Source of the DNA: Acidimicrobiia bacterium
Lineage (GTDB): Bacteria > Actinomycetota > Acidimicrobiia > Acidimicrobiales > VFJN01
Assembly (NCBI GenBank): GCA_009694375.1
Contig: SHVB01000017.1
Location: 1-62,540 of the forward strand
Reading direction: 5' to 3'
DNA length: 62,540 nt
Below, one piece after another: positions 43,910 through 52,568 of this stretch (positions are counted from its first letter, which is position 1; the number at the start of each line of letters is the position of its first letter). Below the pieces are notes generated by a model, which worked only from the letters and a program-made list of their open reading frames with translations, had not been told where the DNA came from and did not search any database. Both the position numbers and the translations under genes were made by a program.

Positions 43910-44548
43910 GTGCGCTTACCCAAGCAGTTTCCTCTACTGATCGTGGCCCTGGCCGTAACCGCCGGGCTGGCGGCCAGCGGGTGTTCCGGTGCCAACGACA
44001 AGGCGGCGGCGGTAGTGATCCGCGACCCCGATGATCTCCAGGTGCTCACTCCGGCCGAGATCAAAGATCTTCGCAGCGACACGAAGAGCGGTAACGACCG
44101 CGCCACTGCCGCCGGCGGGGCCACCGGCGACACCATCCCCCTCGAGGACGTGGACCCGACCGAGCGCCTGTTCTCGGCCTTCAGCGAGTTCAGCGGCTGT
44201 ATGAAAGACGGTGGCCAGCCGTTTCGAGGCGACCCGCGTTCGAACCCCGACCTCCTAGCCGACACCGCCTATATGGAGGTCATTCAACGTTGCGCGGCGC
44301 GCAGCGACATCATCGGCGCGCTCACCGCGTTCCAAGAGTTCAACGATGGCCTCACCCCCGAGGAAGTAAAGGATCGCAATAAGCAGTTCTTGGCGTTTCA
44401 GAAATGTCTGGAGGAACGGGGATGGACCGTCGAGGCCGCCCCGAATCCGAAAGGGCTGCTTACTCCATCGGTATTCGAGAGTTCCGAAGGCAGCCTGAAC
44501 GAACGGGACCTTCGCCAATGTGGAAGTGAGATCAGAACCGATGAGTGA
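43910..44548 (+). CDS. Lipoprotein preceding an ABC export operon
   Basis: A 212-aa lipoprotein with lipobox LAASGC (Cys25). The mature part is polar and helical with four more Cys (SGCMKDGG, QRCAAR, QKCLEERGW, RQCGS). No known domain was recognised. The last residues SEIRTDE and the TGA stop are encoded within a 24-bp tandem repeat that also contains the start of the next gene. It probably works with the adaptor and transporter encoded downstream, as a substrate-binding or accessory subunit; this is inferred from gene order. GTG start. Confidence 0.78.
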   Translation: MRLPKQFPLLIVALAVTAGLAASGCSGANDKAAAVVIRDPDDLQVLTPAEIKDLRSDTKSGNDRATAAGGATGDTIPLEDVDPTERLFSAFSEFSGCMKDGGQPFRGDPRSNPDLLADTAYMEVIQRCAARSDIIGALTAFQEFNDGLTPEEVKDRNKQFLAFQKCLEERGWTVEAAPNPKGLLTPSVFESSEGSLNERDLRQCGSEIRTDE

Positions 44549-44636
44549 AGTGAGATCAGAACCGATGAATGAAGAGGGATCTGAACCGATGAGTGAAGTG
44601 AGCTCAGAACCGATGAATGAAGAGGGATCAGAACCG
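44517..44636 (+). repeat. 24-bp tandem repeat spanning a stop/start junction
   Basis: Four full 24-bp units start at 44541, 44565, 44589 and 44613, preceded by a degenerate unit at 44517-44540. Units alternate in two forms: one reads MSEV-x-SEP and the other MNEEGSEP, so the pattern is A-B-A-B, or two copies of a 48-bp block. Each full unit begins with ATG in the adaptor frame. The TGA of the upstream lipoprotein lies at 44546-44548 in the first full unit. The unit length is a multiple of three, so copy-number change keeps both reading frames. Confidence 0.95.
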
Positions 44637-46805
44637 ACGGTTGAGGAAGCGGCGCGCCGGAAGAAGCTCCAGAAGGCGGGGATCGGAGCGGTGATCGTGG
44701 TGGCCCTCGTGGCCGCGTTCATGCTCGGCAACTCCGACTCCAGTGGCGATGGCCAGGCCGCCGGCCAGGTCGTCGTTCCCCGTCCCGTGGAACGCCTCAC
44801 ACTCCAGGACCTTCTCACCATCTCGGGTGAGTTGCGGCGCGACGAACTTCAGACGATCAACTCAGCGGTGGACGGCAAGGTCAGTTCGATTCTCGTGGCC
44901 GACGGCGACACAGTGGACGTAGGGGACACGCTGTTTGATCTCGACGGGCGCTCGTCGGTGGCAGTGGACGGCGAGTTTGCCTTCTTTCGGCAACTCGGCC
45001 CCGGCAGCGATGGGCCCGATGTGGAGCAACTCGAGCGCATTCTCTCCAACCAGGGTTATTCCGTGGGCCCTATCGACCGCCTCTTCACCGAGGCCACTCG
45101 CCGTGGCTTGGCCCAATACCAATTCGACGAGGGGTACGGCGGGTTTACGCCCGAGCCGGACGAGGCGGTGGGTATCTCTTTGAGCGCCAACAGCGCCGGC
45201 TACAAGGTGGGTCCAGAGAACACGATCGCCGTTATCATCGGCCCCAACGTGCCCAACGGATCCTCTTCGGTCACAAGCCAATCAGCCGGTTCGGCCCGGA
45301 TGGCGTCGCTGGCGACGCTGGAACAGAAGCCGGTTATCACCGTGGCCGTAACGCCCAAGGATGTCACCGAGGGCGGGAGGATGACCTTCACCTTCACCGC
45401 CAACCCTGCCCCCACCACTGATCTCACGATCGACTTGACGATCGCCGGAGACGCCACCGGAGGCTTCGAGCGCGACGACGCCGACTACGCCGAGGCGCCT
45501 GCCACCTTCGTATTCGCTGCCGGCACAACCACCCACCAGATCGTGGTCCAGACATTTCGCGACGACGTGGTGGAATCGAATGAAGACATCGGTATTTCCC
45601 TTACGCAGCAGTTCAACGACAGCGGGTTTTACACCCGAGGGCCCATCAACGAAGCCACGGGCTTCATTCTGGCCAATGGATCCGAAGCGCTCCCTACGCT
45701 CACCATCACCAGCGGGAGCGACCTCCTGGCTGAAGGTGATCAGGCCAGCCTCACCATTGAAGCCGATGTAGAGAGCAACGAGGACTACGAAATTCCCCTG
45801 GCTGTGATTGGCTCGGCCACAGTCGGTGCGGACTACGTCGATGTCGACGACACAGTGACGATGACCGCAGGGTCCACCACCGTCAATGTCACCGTCTCCA
45901 CGCGCCAAGACGATCGCGTCGAGAGTGATGAGTGGGTCGCCGTGACGATCGGAACTGGTCAAGATTTTGTGCGGTCATCGCCATCGACAGGGGCCTTTGT
46001 GATCGAGAGCGAGGACCTGCCCGAGCTCCAGTTGGTGGGCGGTGGGACCGTGCCCGAGGGAGGGGAAGCGACGTTTAGAATCGTGGCCGACCAGCCGTTC
46101 GTGCAGGCTACGTCGGTGAATTATCAGATTAGCGGAGGCGCCAACTCGGGCGACGACTTCCAGACCTTGAGCGGAACGGTGGTGATGCCGGCGGGATCCA
46201 CCGAAGTTTTGGTGCCGATCCGCACCATCGATGACGACGTCATTTTCCTGCCTAGTGACATGCTGGTGGCCGACTGGCCCGCCCAGGTGGGCACGGTGGC
46301 GGTGGACGACGGCGAGTTCGTCTTGCAGGGGAGCCCGGTGCTTACCCTCACCGAGCCCGTGTTCACCGTGAATCTCTCGGTGAGCGCGGCGGATCGTGCC
46401 GAACTCAAGGTGGGGCAGGCCGTCACCGTAGATATCGCGGCGGGCGGGCAGACCTCCGAGGGGATAATCAGTGAACTCGACGCCTCCGCCACGACCGACG
46501 AGGCCGGTAAGGAAACTTACGGCGGGGTGGTGGAGATTGCCGCCCCCCTCGAGGGTGTGGACGGAGCCAGTGTGACCATCGATGTGATCCTGGCCGAGAG
46601 GGTGGACGCGCTAGCGGTACCAGTGGCGGCGGTACTCCAAAAAGGTGGTAAGCGGGAGGTGCGGGTCATCAACGACGCCGGCAAGATCGACCGTGTCACC
46701 GTCGAGGTCGGTCTCGTTGACGACGAGTACATCGAGATCACCTCCGGTCTCAAGGGCGACGAAATCGTTGTGGTGAGCATCGACGAGGGACCCAATCCAG
46801 AGTGA
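44541..46805 (+). CDS. Membrane-fusion-type adaptor with peptidoglycan-binding and Calx-beta-like domains
   Basis: About 754 aa. Residues 1-32 are four 8-residue repeats; a membrane helix lies at 45-62. A split lipoyl-like segment (104-134, VDGKVSSILVADGDTVDVGD) is followed by a peptidoglycan-binding-1-like helix bundle (158-198). Three Calx-beta-like units follow between about 263 and 590, with TEGG, AEGD and PEGG turns and DD-V-ES-E endings. The C-terminal part returns to an adaptor barrel (LKVGQAVTVDI; LAVPVAAVLQKGGKREVRV). HlyD/MacA-type adaptors couple ABC exporters to the cell envelope; Calx-beta inserts are unusual. The true start may be ATG 44541, 44565, 44589 or 44613; AGAGGG ten bases before 44589 favours that one. 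Confidence 0.85.
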   Translation: MSEVRSEPMNEEGSEPMSEVSSEPMNEEGSEPTVEEAARRKKLQKAGIGAVIVVALVAAFMLGNSDSSGDGQAAGQVVVPRPVERLTLQDLLTISGELRRDELQTINSAVDGKVSSILVADGDTVDVGDTLFDLDGRSSVAVDGEFAFFRQLGPGSDGPDVEQLERILSNQGYSVGPIDRLFTEATRRGLAQYQFDEGYGGFTPEPDEAVGISLSANSAGYKVGPENTIAVIIGPNVPNGSSSVTSQSAGSARMASLATLEQKPVITVAVTPKDVTEGGRMTFTFTANPAPTTDLTIDLTIAGDATGGFERDDADYAEAPATFVFAAGTTTHQIVVQTFRDDVVESNEDIGISLTQQFNDSGFYTRGPINEATGFILANGSEALPTLTITSGSDLLAEGDQASLTIEADVESNEDYEIPLAVIGSATVGADYVDVDDTVTMTAGSTTVNVTVSTRQDDRVESDEWVAVTIGTGQDFVRSSPSTGAFVIESEDLPELQLVGGGTVPEGGEATFRIVADQPFVQATSVNYQISGGANSGDDFQTLSGTVVMPAGSTEVLVPIRTIDDDVIFLPSDMLVADWPAQVGTVAVDDGEFVLQGSPVLTLTEPVFTVNLSVSAADRAELKVGQAVTVDIAAGGQTSEGIISELDASATTDEAGKETYGGVVEIAAPLEGVDGASVTIDVILAERVDALAVPVAAVLQKGGKREVRVINDAGKIDRVTVEVGLVDDEYIEITSGLKGDEIVVVSIDEGPNPE

Positions 46806-47506
46806 GTCCGGTTCAGGGTCAGCCGCTGTTGGAACTGGACCGGGTGTCACGGGCCTACGGGGAAGAGGTGGTGGTCTACGCCCTGCGCGAGGTATCCCTC
46901 ACCATTCGGGCCGGGGACTTTATGGCCATCATCGGACCATCGGGCTCGGGCAAATCCACCATGCTCGGGCTGCTCGGGGTGCTCGACCTCCCTTCGGACG
47001 GCGTGATCCGCATCGATGGGGTGGATGTGGGGAAGCTCGACGATGCCGGACGCTCCAAAATGCGGGGCGAAAGCATCGGGTTTGTATTTCAACAGTTTCA
47101 CCTCATCCCGCACCTGAGTGCGCAAGGCAACGTCGAGACGGCGTTGCTCTACCGCAACCTGTCCCGCAAGGAGCGGACCGATCGGGCTCGATCAGCGCTG
47201 GACCGGGTGGGCCTCGGGGCCCGCACTGATCACCGGCCGGTGCAGATGTCGGGTGGTGAACAGCAACGGGTGGCCATCGCACGGGCCATCGTCACCGACC
47301 CGTTGCTTATCCTGGCCGATGAACCCACCGGCGCCCTCGATACCACCAACGCCGCCAATGTGATGGAGATCTTTGAGTCGCTGCGGTCGACCGAGCGAGC
47401 GATTGTGATGGTTACCCACGACCTCGCGGTGGCGGATCACGCAGAGCGCCGGGTGTCGATGCTCGATGGCCAGATCGTGGCCGACGAGCTCAGGCTGCCG
47501 GCGTGA
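46802..47506 (+). CDS. ABC transporter ATP-binding protein (MacB/LolD type)
   Basis: A 234-aa ATPase with Walker [10 protein letters not shown] near residue 43, Q-loop VFQQFHLIP, signature [14 protein letters not shown], Walker [14 protein letters not shown] and switch His in VTHD. It groups by pattern with the MacB/LolD/FtsE-type ATPases that work with FtsX-like permeases in mechanotransmission or export of peptides, lipoproteins or drugs. The GTG overlaps the adaptor stop (GTGA) and its own stop overlaps the permease start the same way, so the operon is tightly coupled. Confidence 0.94.
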   Translation: MSPVQGQPLLELDRVSRAYGEEVVVYALREVSLTIRAGDFMAIIGPSGSGKSTMLGLLGVLDLPSDGVIRIDGVDVGKLDDAGRSKMRGESIGFVFQQFHLIPHLSAQGNVETALLYRNLSRKERTDRARSALDRVGLGARTDHRPVQMSGGEQQRVAIARAIVTDPLLILADEPTGALDTTNAANVMEIFESLRSTERAIVMVTHDLAVADHAERRVSMLDGQIVADELRLPA

Positions 47507-48690
47507 GTCGTTACCGCGAGTTGCTCGGCGTGGCCTTTGCCGGCCTCGCCGCCCGGAAGTCGCGAACGTTGCTGATCATGCTCGGTCCCACCCTGGGGGT
47601 GGCGGCGATCATCGCAGCGGTGGGGTTGACCGACTCCGCCAAGGGCGACCTGAAGTTGAAACTGCGCGAACTCGGCACGGATCTCATCGTGGCGGAGGCC
47701 TCCTCATCGTTTGGCACCGATACCCCCAAGATGCCCGCCGATGCCGTGCCCCGGGCGTTGAGCGTGCCCACGGTGGATCGCGTGGCGGCGGTGTCGGAAC
47801 TCAGTGGGGTGGTGGTTACCCCCTACGCCGAGGCCGCCAGCGTGTACGAGACGGTCCCGATCCCGGTACTGGCGGCCGATTCCCAACTGCCCTCGGTACT
47901 CGATGTGACGATGGTGACCGGTCGCTGGCTCAATGACTTCGATCAGCAGGAACTCGTTCGGAGCGCGGTCATCGGCGAGGGCCTAGCCGACGAGATCGAT
48001 GTGCTGGCGGGGGAATCGCGCTCGATCGATGTGGGCGGCAAGGCCTACGCCGTGGTGGGCATCCTCGAGCGGGTAGAGCTCGACCCGGCCCTGAACAATG
48101 CCGTGTTCATCACGTTTGGCTCCGCCGAGGAAGACTTCAACGACGAGGACCAAGAGCCCAACAAACTCTATGTGCGAGCGGATCCGGGCACGGAGCGGGA
48201 CACTTCCTCGATCCTGCCCATTGCCATCACCCTGGGTGGATCCACCGAAGTGGCAGCCAAGATTCCCACCGATCTCCTCGAGGCGCAGTCGGAGACCGAC
48301 ACCACCTTGCAGTTCATCGTGGCGGGCATGGGGTTGCTGGCACTGGTGGTCGGAGCCGTGGGGATCGCCAACGTCATGTCGATCTCGGTGATCCAGCGAT
48401 CCTCGGAGATCGGCATTCGCCGAGCTCTTGGTCACAGTCGATCAACGGTGGGACTGCAATTTCTCCTCGAGGCTCTCGGCGTGGGAATTCTCGGCGGACT
48501 GCTCGGCGTGGTGGTCGGGTTGGCGGCGATGTGGGTGGGGACAAATCTCGCCGACTGGGTGTTTGTCCTCCAACCGTGGCTGCCCTGGGCCGGACTGCTG
48601 GGGGCCATCATCGTGTCGATGCTGGCCGGGATCGTTCCGGCGCTGAAAGCGGCCCGGCTGGAACCGCTGGAGACGCTGCGCCTCGGCTGA
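47503..48690 (+). CDS. ABC transporter permease (MacB/FtsX type)
   Basis: A 395-aa membrane protein with one N-terminal helix (about 22-43). A large extracytoplasmic MacB_PCD domain follows, and three C-terminal helices (about 268-290, 320-350, 360-385) form the FtsX domain, marked by SSEIGIRRALGHSRSTVGLQFLLEA. The topology is that of MacB-like exporters, which do not move substrate through the membrane but transmit force to the outer side. With the adaptor, ATPase and lipoprotein it makes a four-gene envelope transport system of unknown substrate. Confidence 0.92.
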   Translation: MSRYRELLGVAFAGLAARKSRTLLIMLGPTLGVAAIIAAVGLTDSAKGDLKLKLRELGTDLIVAEASSSFGTDTPKMPADAVPRALSVPTVDRVAAVSELSGVVVTPYAEAASVYETVPIPVLAADSQLPSVLDVTMVTGRWLNDFDQQELVRSAVIGEGLADEIDVLAGESRSIDVGGKAYAVVGILERVELDPALNNAVFITFGSAEEDFNDEDQEPNKLYVRADPGTERDTSSILPIAITLGGSTEVAAKIPTDLLEAQSETDTTLQFIVAGMGLLALVVGAVGIANVMSISVIQRSSEIGIRRALGHSRSTVGLQFLLEALGVGILGGLLGVVVGLAAMWVGTNLADWVFVLQPWLPWAGLLGAIIVSMLAGIVPALKAARLEPLETLRLG

Positions 48691-48785
48691 CCCTTTCCGG
48701 GGGTGGGGGCGATGGAGAGATGATCGAGCCGATGGGGCGAGTGTGAACCCGGAGAACCGCGGGACGCGCCACTAGATTCAGCGGG

Positions 48786-49505
48786 GTGCCGCCCCCCGAT
48801 CTCGATCTCACCCGTATCCCGACTCATGTGGCCTGCGTGATGGACGGTAACGGCCGCTGGGCTACCCGGCAGGGCCTGAAGCGCACCGACGGCCACGCGG
48901 CGGGAGAGGAAGCGCTGTTCGACACGGTCGAGGGAGCCCTTGATCTCGGTATCGGTTGGCTCACCGTCTACGCCTTCTCCACGGAAAACTGGCGCCGACC
49001 AGCCGACGAGGTGCGCTACCTCATGCAGTTCAACGAGCGGCTACTGCTCGACCGGCGAGACGAGTTGAACGAAGCCGGCGTGCGAGTGCGCTTCATCGGA
49101 CGCAAAGGGTGGCGAGTGCCTAAACGGGTGCAAGGCCACATCGATGACACCGAAGCCATGACGGCCCATAACCGACGCATGACCCTCACCTTCGCCTTCA
49201 ACTACGGCGGCCGGGCCGAGATCGTTGACGCCGTGCGGGCACTGGTGGCCGAGGGTACCCCGGCCGACAAGATCACGGAGAAGGCCATTCGTCGGCGCCT
49301 TTACGCGCCCGACATGCCTGATCCTGACCTCGTCGTGCGCACCTCCGGTGAGCACCGCATCTCCAACTTTCTGCTTTGGGAAATGGCCTACAGCGAACTG
49401 ATCTTCACCGAGACGCTCTGGCCCGACTTCCGTCGGGAGCACCTCTTCGAGGCGGTACGAGAGTTCCAGCGCCGCGACCGACGCTATGGGGGAGTCGACC
49501 AGTAG
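48786..49505 (+). CDS. uppS: Isoprenyl (undecaprenyl) diphosphate synthase
   Basis: A cis-prenyltransferase of 239 aa that makes the long-chain prenyl diphosphate carrier for cell wall synthesis. The signature VACVMDGNGRWA holds the catalytic Asp; later motifs are TVYAFSTENWRRP, FAFNYGGRAEI, DLVVRTSGEHRISNFLLWEMAYSEL-type and a final RRDRRYGG. GTG start. It is followed by recO after 27 bp, as in several actinobacteria. Product chain length cannot be inferred. Confidence 0.95.
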   Translation: MPPPDLDLTRIPTHVACVMDGNGRWATRQGLKRTDGHAAGEEALFDTVEGALDLGIGWLTVYAFSTENWRRPADEVRYLMQFNERLLLDRRDELNEAGVRVRFIGRKGWRVPKRVQGHIDDTEAMTAHNRRMTLTFAFNYGGRAEIVDAVRALVAEGTPADKITEKAIRRRLYAPDMPDPDLVVRTSGEHRISNFLLWEMAYSELIFTETLWPDFRREHLFEAVREFQRRDRRYGGVDQ

Positions 49506-49532
49506 AGGCGCTCCAGTCGGTACGGTGGACAG

Positions 49533-50252
49533 GTGGGCTTATACCGGGACGAAGGCATCGTGCTGCGTACCCATAAACTCGGCGAGGCTGACCGCATCGT
49601 AAGCATCCTCACCCGGCGGCACGGCAAGGTGCGGGCGGTGGCCAAAGGGGTACGCAAGACCAAGAGTCGCTTCGGAGCCCGTCTCGAGCCGCCTACCCAT
49701 CTGCAGTTGCAGTTTTACGAGGGACGCGGCGATCTCCAGATCGTGGATCAGGCTGAGACGATCGATCACTTTCGGGCGATTCGTGAAGACCTTGATCGCC
49801 TGACTCGGGCGGTCTCGATGCTCGAAGCGGCGGATCAACTCGGCTTGGAGGGCGAACCCAATCCCAACCTGTATTCGATGCTGCTGGGGGCCCTGCGGGC
49901 GCTGGCGGACCATTGCGGCCCGTTGGTCCTGCCGTCGTTCTTCTTGAAGGTGCTGGCCCTGGAAGGATTTCGGGCCGTCGTTGATCAGTGTGTGGAGTGC
50001 GGGCAGACCGAAACCCTCGTGGCCTTCGACCTCGACAGCGGTGGGACCAGGTGCGAAGCGCACCGCAGCGGCATAGCCGTGTCGCCCGAGGCGCGCGAAC
50101 TACTCGTCGACATCCTCGGAGGACGACTGGGCCAGGCCCTCAACACCCCTGCATCGCCCGCCACCATTGAGGTAGAACACCTCGCCACCCGTTCGATGGA
50201 GCATCACCTAGAGCGTCGATTGCGGTCCGTGGCTATCTTGGACCGCGGCTAG
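49533..50252 (+). CDS. recO: DNA repair protein RecO
   Basis: A 239-aa RecFOR-pathway protein that loads RecA onto single-stranded DNA. The N-terminal OB fold starts YRDEGIVLRTHKLGEADRIV. A helical domain and a zinc motif follow, with ligands Cys153, Cys156, Cys174 and His177 (CVEC and CEAH). The C-terminus ends in a helix with MEHHLERRLRS. GTG start. The stop overlaps the end of the convergent RDD gene by four bases. Confidence 0.94.
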   Translation: MGLYRDEGIVLRTHKLGEADRIVSILTRRHGKVRAVAKGVRKTKSRFGARLEPPTHLQLQFYEGRGDLQIVDQAETIDHFRAIREDLDRLTRAVSMLEAADQLGLEGEPNPNLYSMLLGALRALADHCGPLVLPSFFLKVLALEGFRAVVDQCVECGQTETLVAFDLDSGGTRCEAHRSGIAVSPEARELLVDILGGRLGQALNTPASPATIEVEHLATRSMEHHLERRLRSVAILDRG

Positions 50253-50986
50253 GGCTGCTTCCTCTCGGGAATGACGACCCAGCGACGGGTCGGTTCCTCC
50301 CACACCAACCATGCCTGTTGGTCTGGGTCCCACTGGATGTATGCCCCCCGGGCCTCGTCCCACTGCGGCCCCGGTTGGTGCACGAAGGCACCCACCGGCG
50401 AGGGGACCGTCAGACCAGGCACCACAACCGGGACTCCGGCGGCCGCCTTGGTGATCACGAAGGTGTGGCTGGCCATGTCGCCCACTCGACGGTGACCCGG
50501 GGTGGTGAGAGCGCAGATGAAGCCCACGATGCCAATCGGCAAGAAGAGGACAAAGGGTCCGTCCACCAGCCAGAACAGCCCCCGGAGGATTCCCCGACCG
50601 ATACCGGGCACGTGGCCGTCCTCGCCCACTGTGCGCAGGCCCATGATGACTTTGCCCACGGTGCGGCCCGTGAGGCCCTGGATCACCCCAAAGATCAGAA
50701 AAGTGGTGACGAGAAACCCCAATGAGATGGTGGCGGCGCGGTCGGGGTCGCTGACGTAATACACCCGGGAGCCGAGTTCGACGCATTGGGTGTTGGCGCG
50801 GAGGTCTTCCGTGAGGTCCGTGCAGGTGGCGCCGTAGGCAGCCCCGGCGGGCAGGGGTTCGTTCACAGCCTGGCCGAACCACACCACGAGCAGCAGTCCT
50901 ACCACGAGGGTTACGTCGATGAGGGCCGCCACTACTCGCCGGCCCATCACAGCGGTGGGGTCAGGGGCGTCGGTCGGGAAGGTCAC
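50249..50986 (-). CDS. RDD family membrane protein with Trp-rich tail
   Basis: A 245-aa protein with the RDD domain: four or so hydrophobic segments (VVAALIDVTLVVGLLLVVWFG, GFLVTTFLIFGVIQGL, GPFVLFLPIGIVGFI) and the TVGKVIMGLR motif after the second. Arg and Asp pairs in the helices give the family its name. The last 55 residues carry repeated aromatic motifs (YIQWD, QAWLVW, RRWVVIP), similar to short Trp-rich modules found at the ends of actinobacterial membrane proteins. RDD proteins may be ion antiporters, but that is uncertain. Between convergent recO and divergent glyS. Confidence 0.85.
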   Translation of the reverse strand: MTFPTDAPDPTAVMGRRVVAALIDVTLVVGLLLVVWFGQAVNEPLPAGAAYGATCTDLTEDLRANTQCVELGSRVYYVSDPDRAATISLGFLVTTFLIFGVIQGLTGRTVGKVIMGLRTVGEDGHVPGIGRGILRGLFWLVDGPFVLFLPIGIVGFICALTTPGHRRVGDMASHTFVITKAAAGVPVVVPGLTVPSPVGAFVHQPGPQWDEARGAYIQWDPDQQAWLVWEEPTRRWVVIPERKQP

Positions 50987-51062
50987 CGGTTGGTTCTAAC
51001 ACTGGGCGGCTATGGGGTGCTGTTCAACGACCCGGCGGGCCGGGCCGGTAGTGTCGTCACTC

Positions 51063-52382
51063 ATGTCCTTGGCGCCTGATCCTGAACTCTTCGACAAGAT
51101 TGTGAACCTGTGCAAGCGGCGCGGGTTCGTGTTCCCCAGCGCCGAGATCTACGGCGGGTTTCGCAGCACCTACGACTACGGCCCCCTCGGGGTGCTGATG
51201 TTACGCAACGTAAAAAACGCCTGGTGGCGGTCGATGGTACAACTGCGCGACGACATTGTGGGACTCGATGCTGCCATCCTCAGTCCCCCCGCGGTTTGGG
51301 AAGCGTCGGGCCATCTGGCCAACTTTACCGATCCCCTGGTGGATTGTAAGAACTGCCAGGAACGGTTTCGGCTCGACAAACTCGACGACCCCTCCAACTG
51401 CCCCAGTTGCGGCACGAAGGACTCCTTCACCGAAGCCCGGCAGTTCAACCTGATGTTCAAGACCCACGCCGGCCCGGTGGAGGGTGCGGGTCATGAGGTA
51501 TTCCTGCGACCGGAGACGGCGCAGGGGATGTTCCTCAATTTCAAGAACGTGCTCGAAACATCACGCAAGAAGCCGCCCTTTGGCATTGCCCAGGTGGGTA
51601 AATCGTTCCGAAACGAGATCACCCCAGGAAACTTCGTATTCCGCACGCGGGAGTTCGAGCAGATGGAAATGGAGTTCTTCGTACCGCCCGCGGAGAGCCA
51701 GCAGTGGTACGAGTATTGGTGCCAGCAGCGCTACGACTGGTACCTCGAGCACGGCATCCCCGCCGAGCAGTTGCGTCTGCGTCCCCATGACGCCACTGAG
51801 CTCTCCCATTACAGCTCCGCCACCTCCGACGTGGAGTTCCTTTTCCCATGGGGTTTCGACGAACTCGAGGGCATCGCCCATCGAGGCGACTTCGACCTCA
51901 AAGCCCATGCCGAGGCCTCCGGGGCGCGGCTGGAGTTTTTCGATCAGACCACCAACGAGCATTACGTGCCGCACGTCATCGAGCCGGCGGCGGGGGCCAC
52001 CCGCACCATGATGGCTTTTCTCATGGCCGCCTACGCCGAGGAGGAGGTCAACGGTGAGGCTCGCACGGTGTTGCGCCTCCATCACCGCATCGCCCCGTAC
52101 CAGGTGGCGGTGCTCCCGCTATCGAAGAAAGACACCCTCACCCCGGTAGCCAGAGAGGTGTTCCAGTTGCTCGCCCCTCATTTCATGTGTGACTACGACG
52201 AGACCCAGGCCATCGGCCGCCGCTATCGCCGCCAGGACGAGGTGGGCACCCCCTTCTGCATCACCGTGGATTTCGAAAGCCTCGATGACCGTTCCGTTAC
52301 TGTGCGTGACCGTGACACGATGTTGCAGACACGGGTGCCGATCGCAGATCTCGTGGCACGGATTCATGGGTTGCTGACCTGA
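51063..52382 (+). CDS. glyS: Glycyl-tRNA synthetase (homodimeric type)
   Basis: Class II aminoacyl-tRNA synthetase of 439 aa. It begins KIVNLCKRRGFVFPSAEIYGG-type, has a Cys-Cys zinc insert (Cys95, 98, 113, 116), motif 2 around GKSFRNEITPGNFVFRTREFEQMEMEFF-like sequence, and the C-terminal anticodon-binding domain (APYQVAVLPLSKKD). This is the single-chain dimeric form typical of actinobacteria. The ATG at 51063 was chosen; a longer frame upstream gives a non-conserved extension. A strongly structured gap follows before ppdK. Confidence 0.95.
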   Translation: MSLAPDPELFDKIVNLCKRRGFVFPSAEIYGGFRSTYDYGPLGVLMLRNVKNAWWRSMVQLRDDIVGLDAAILSPPAVWEASGHLANFTDPLVDCKNCQERFRLDKLDDPSNCPSCGTKDSFTEARQFNLMFKTHAGPVEGAGHEVFLRPETAQGMFLNFKNVLETSRKKPPFGIAQVGKSFRNEITPGNFVFRTREFEQMEMEFFVPPAESQQWYEYWCQQRYDWYLEHGIPAEQLRLRPHDATELSHYSSATSDVEFLFPWGFDELEGIAHRGDFDLKAHAEASGARLEFFDQTTNEHYVPHVIEPAAGATRTMMAFLMAAYAEEEVNGEARTVLRLHHRIAPYQVAVLPLSKKDTLTPVAREVFQLLAPHFMCDYDETQAIGRRYRRQDEVGTPFCITVDFESLDDRSVTVRDRDTMLQTRVPIADLVARIHGLLT

Positions 52383-52431
52383 GCCAGAGTATCCTTGCGG
52401 GGCCCCGTTCTCCTTCGTAGTGTTGGGTCAA

Positions 52432-52508
52432 CGAGGGCTGTTCCCGCCCGCCCAGCCCTCGCCAGCAGCGATCGCCGGAAGCCCTCCCGTGGGTGAGGCG
52501 ATCGTTGC
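52432..52508 (+). promoter_or_regulatory. Structured RNA region between glyS and ppdK with competing hairpins
   Basis: Hairpin 1 is a perfect 9-bp stem, CGAGGGCTG (52432-52440) with CAGCCCTCG (52453-52461). Hairpin 2 is a 12-bp stem with one G-U pair between 52465-52476 and 52497-52508. The segment AGCCCTC occurs again at 52480-52486 in the loop of hairpin 2, and GGCGATC occurs again at 52521-52527. The two stems can therefore be replaced by alternative pairings. It may be a glyS terminator, a ppdK attenuator, or both. No T tract follows. Confidence 0.5.
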
Positions 52509-52568
52509 GCGTATTGACAAGGCGATCCGGTTCTGAGGCGGCTTGTCGTAGCCAAATACACTGAGGAA

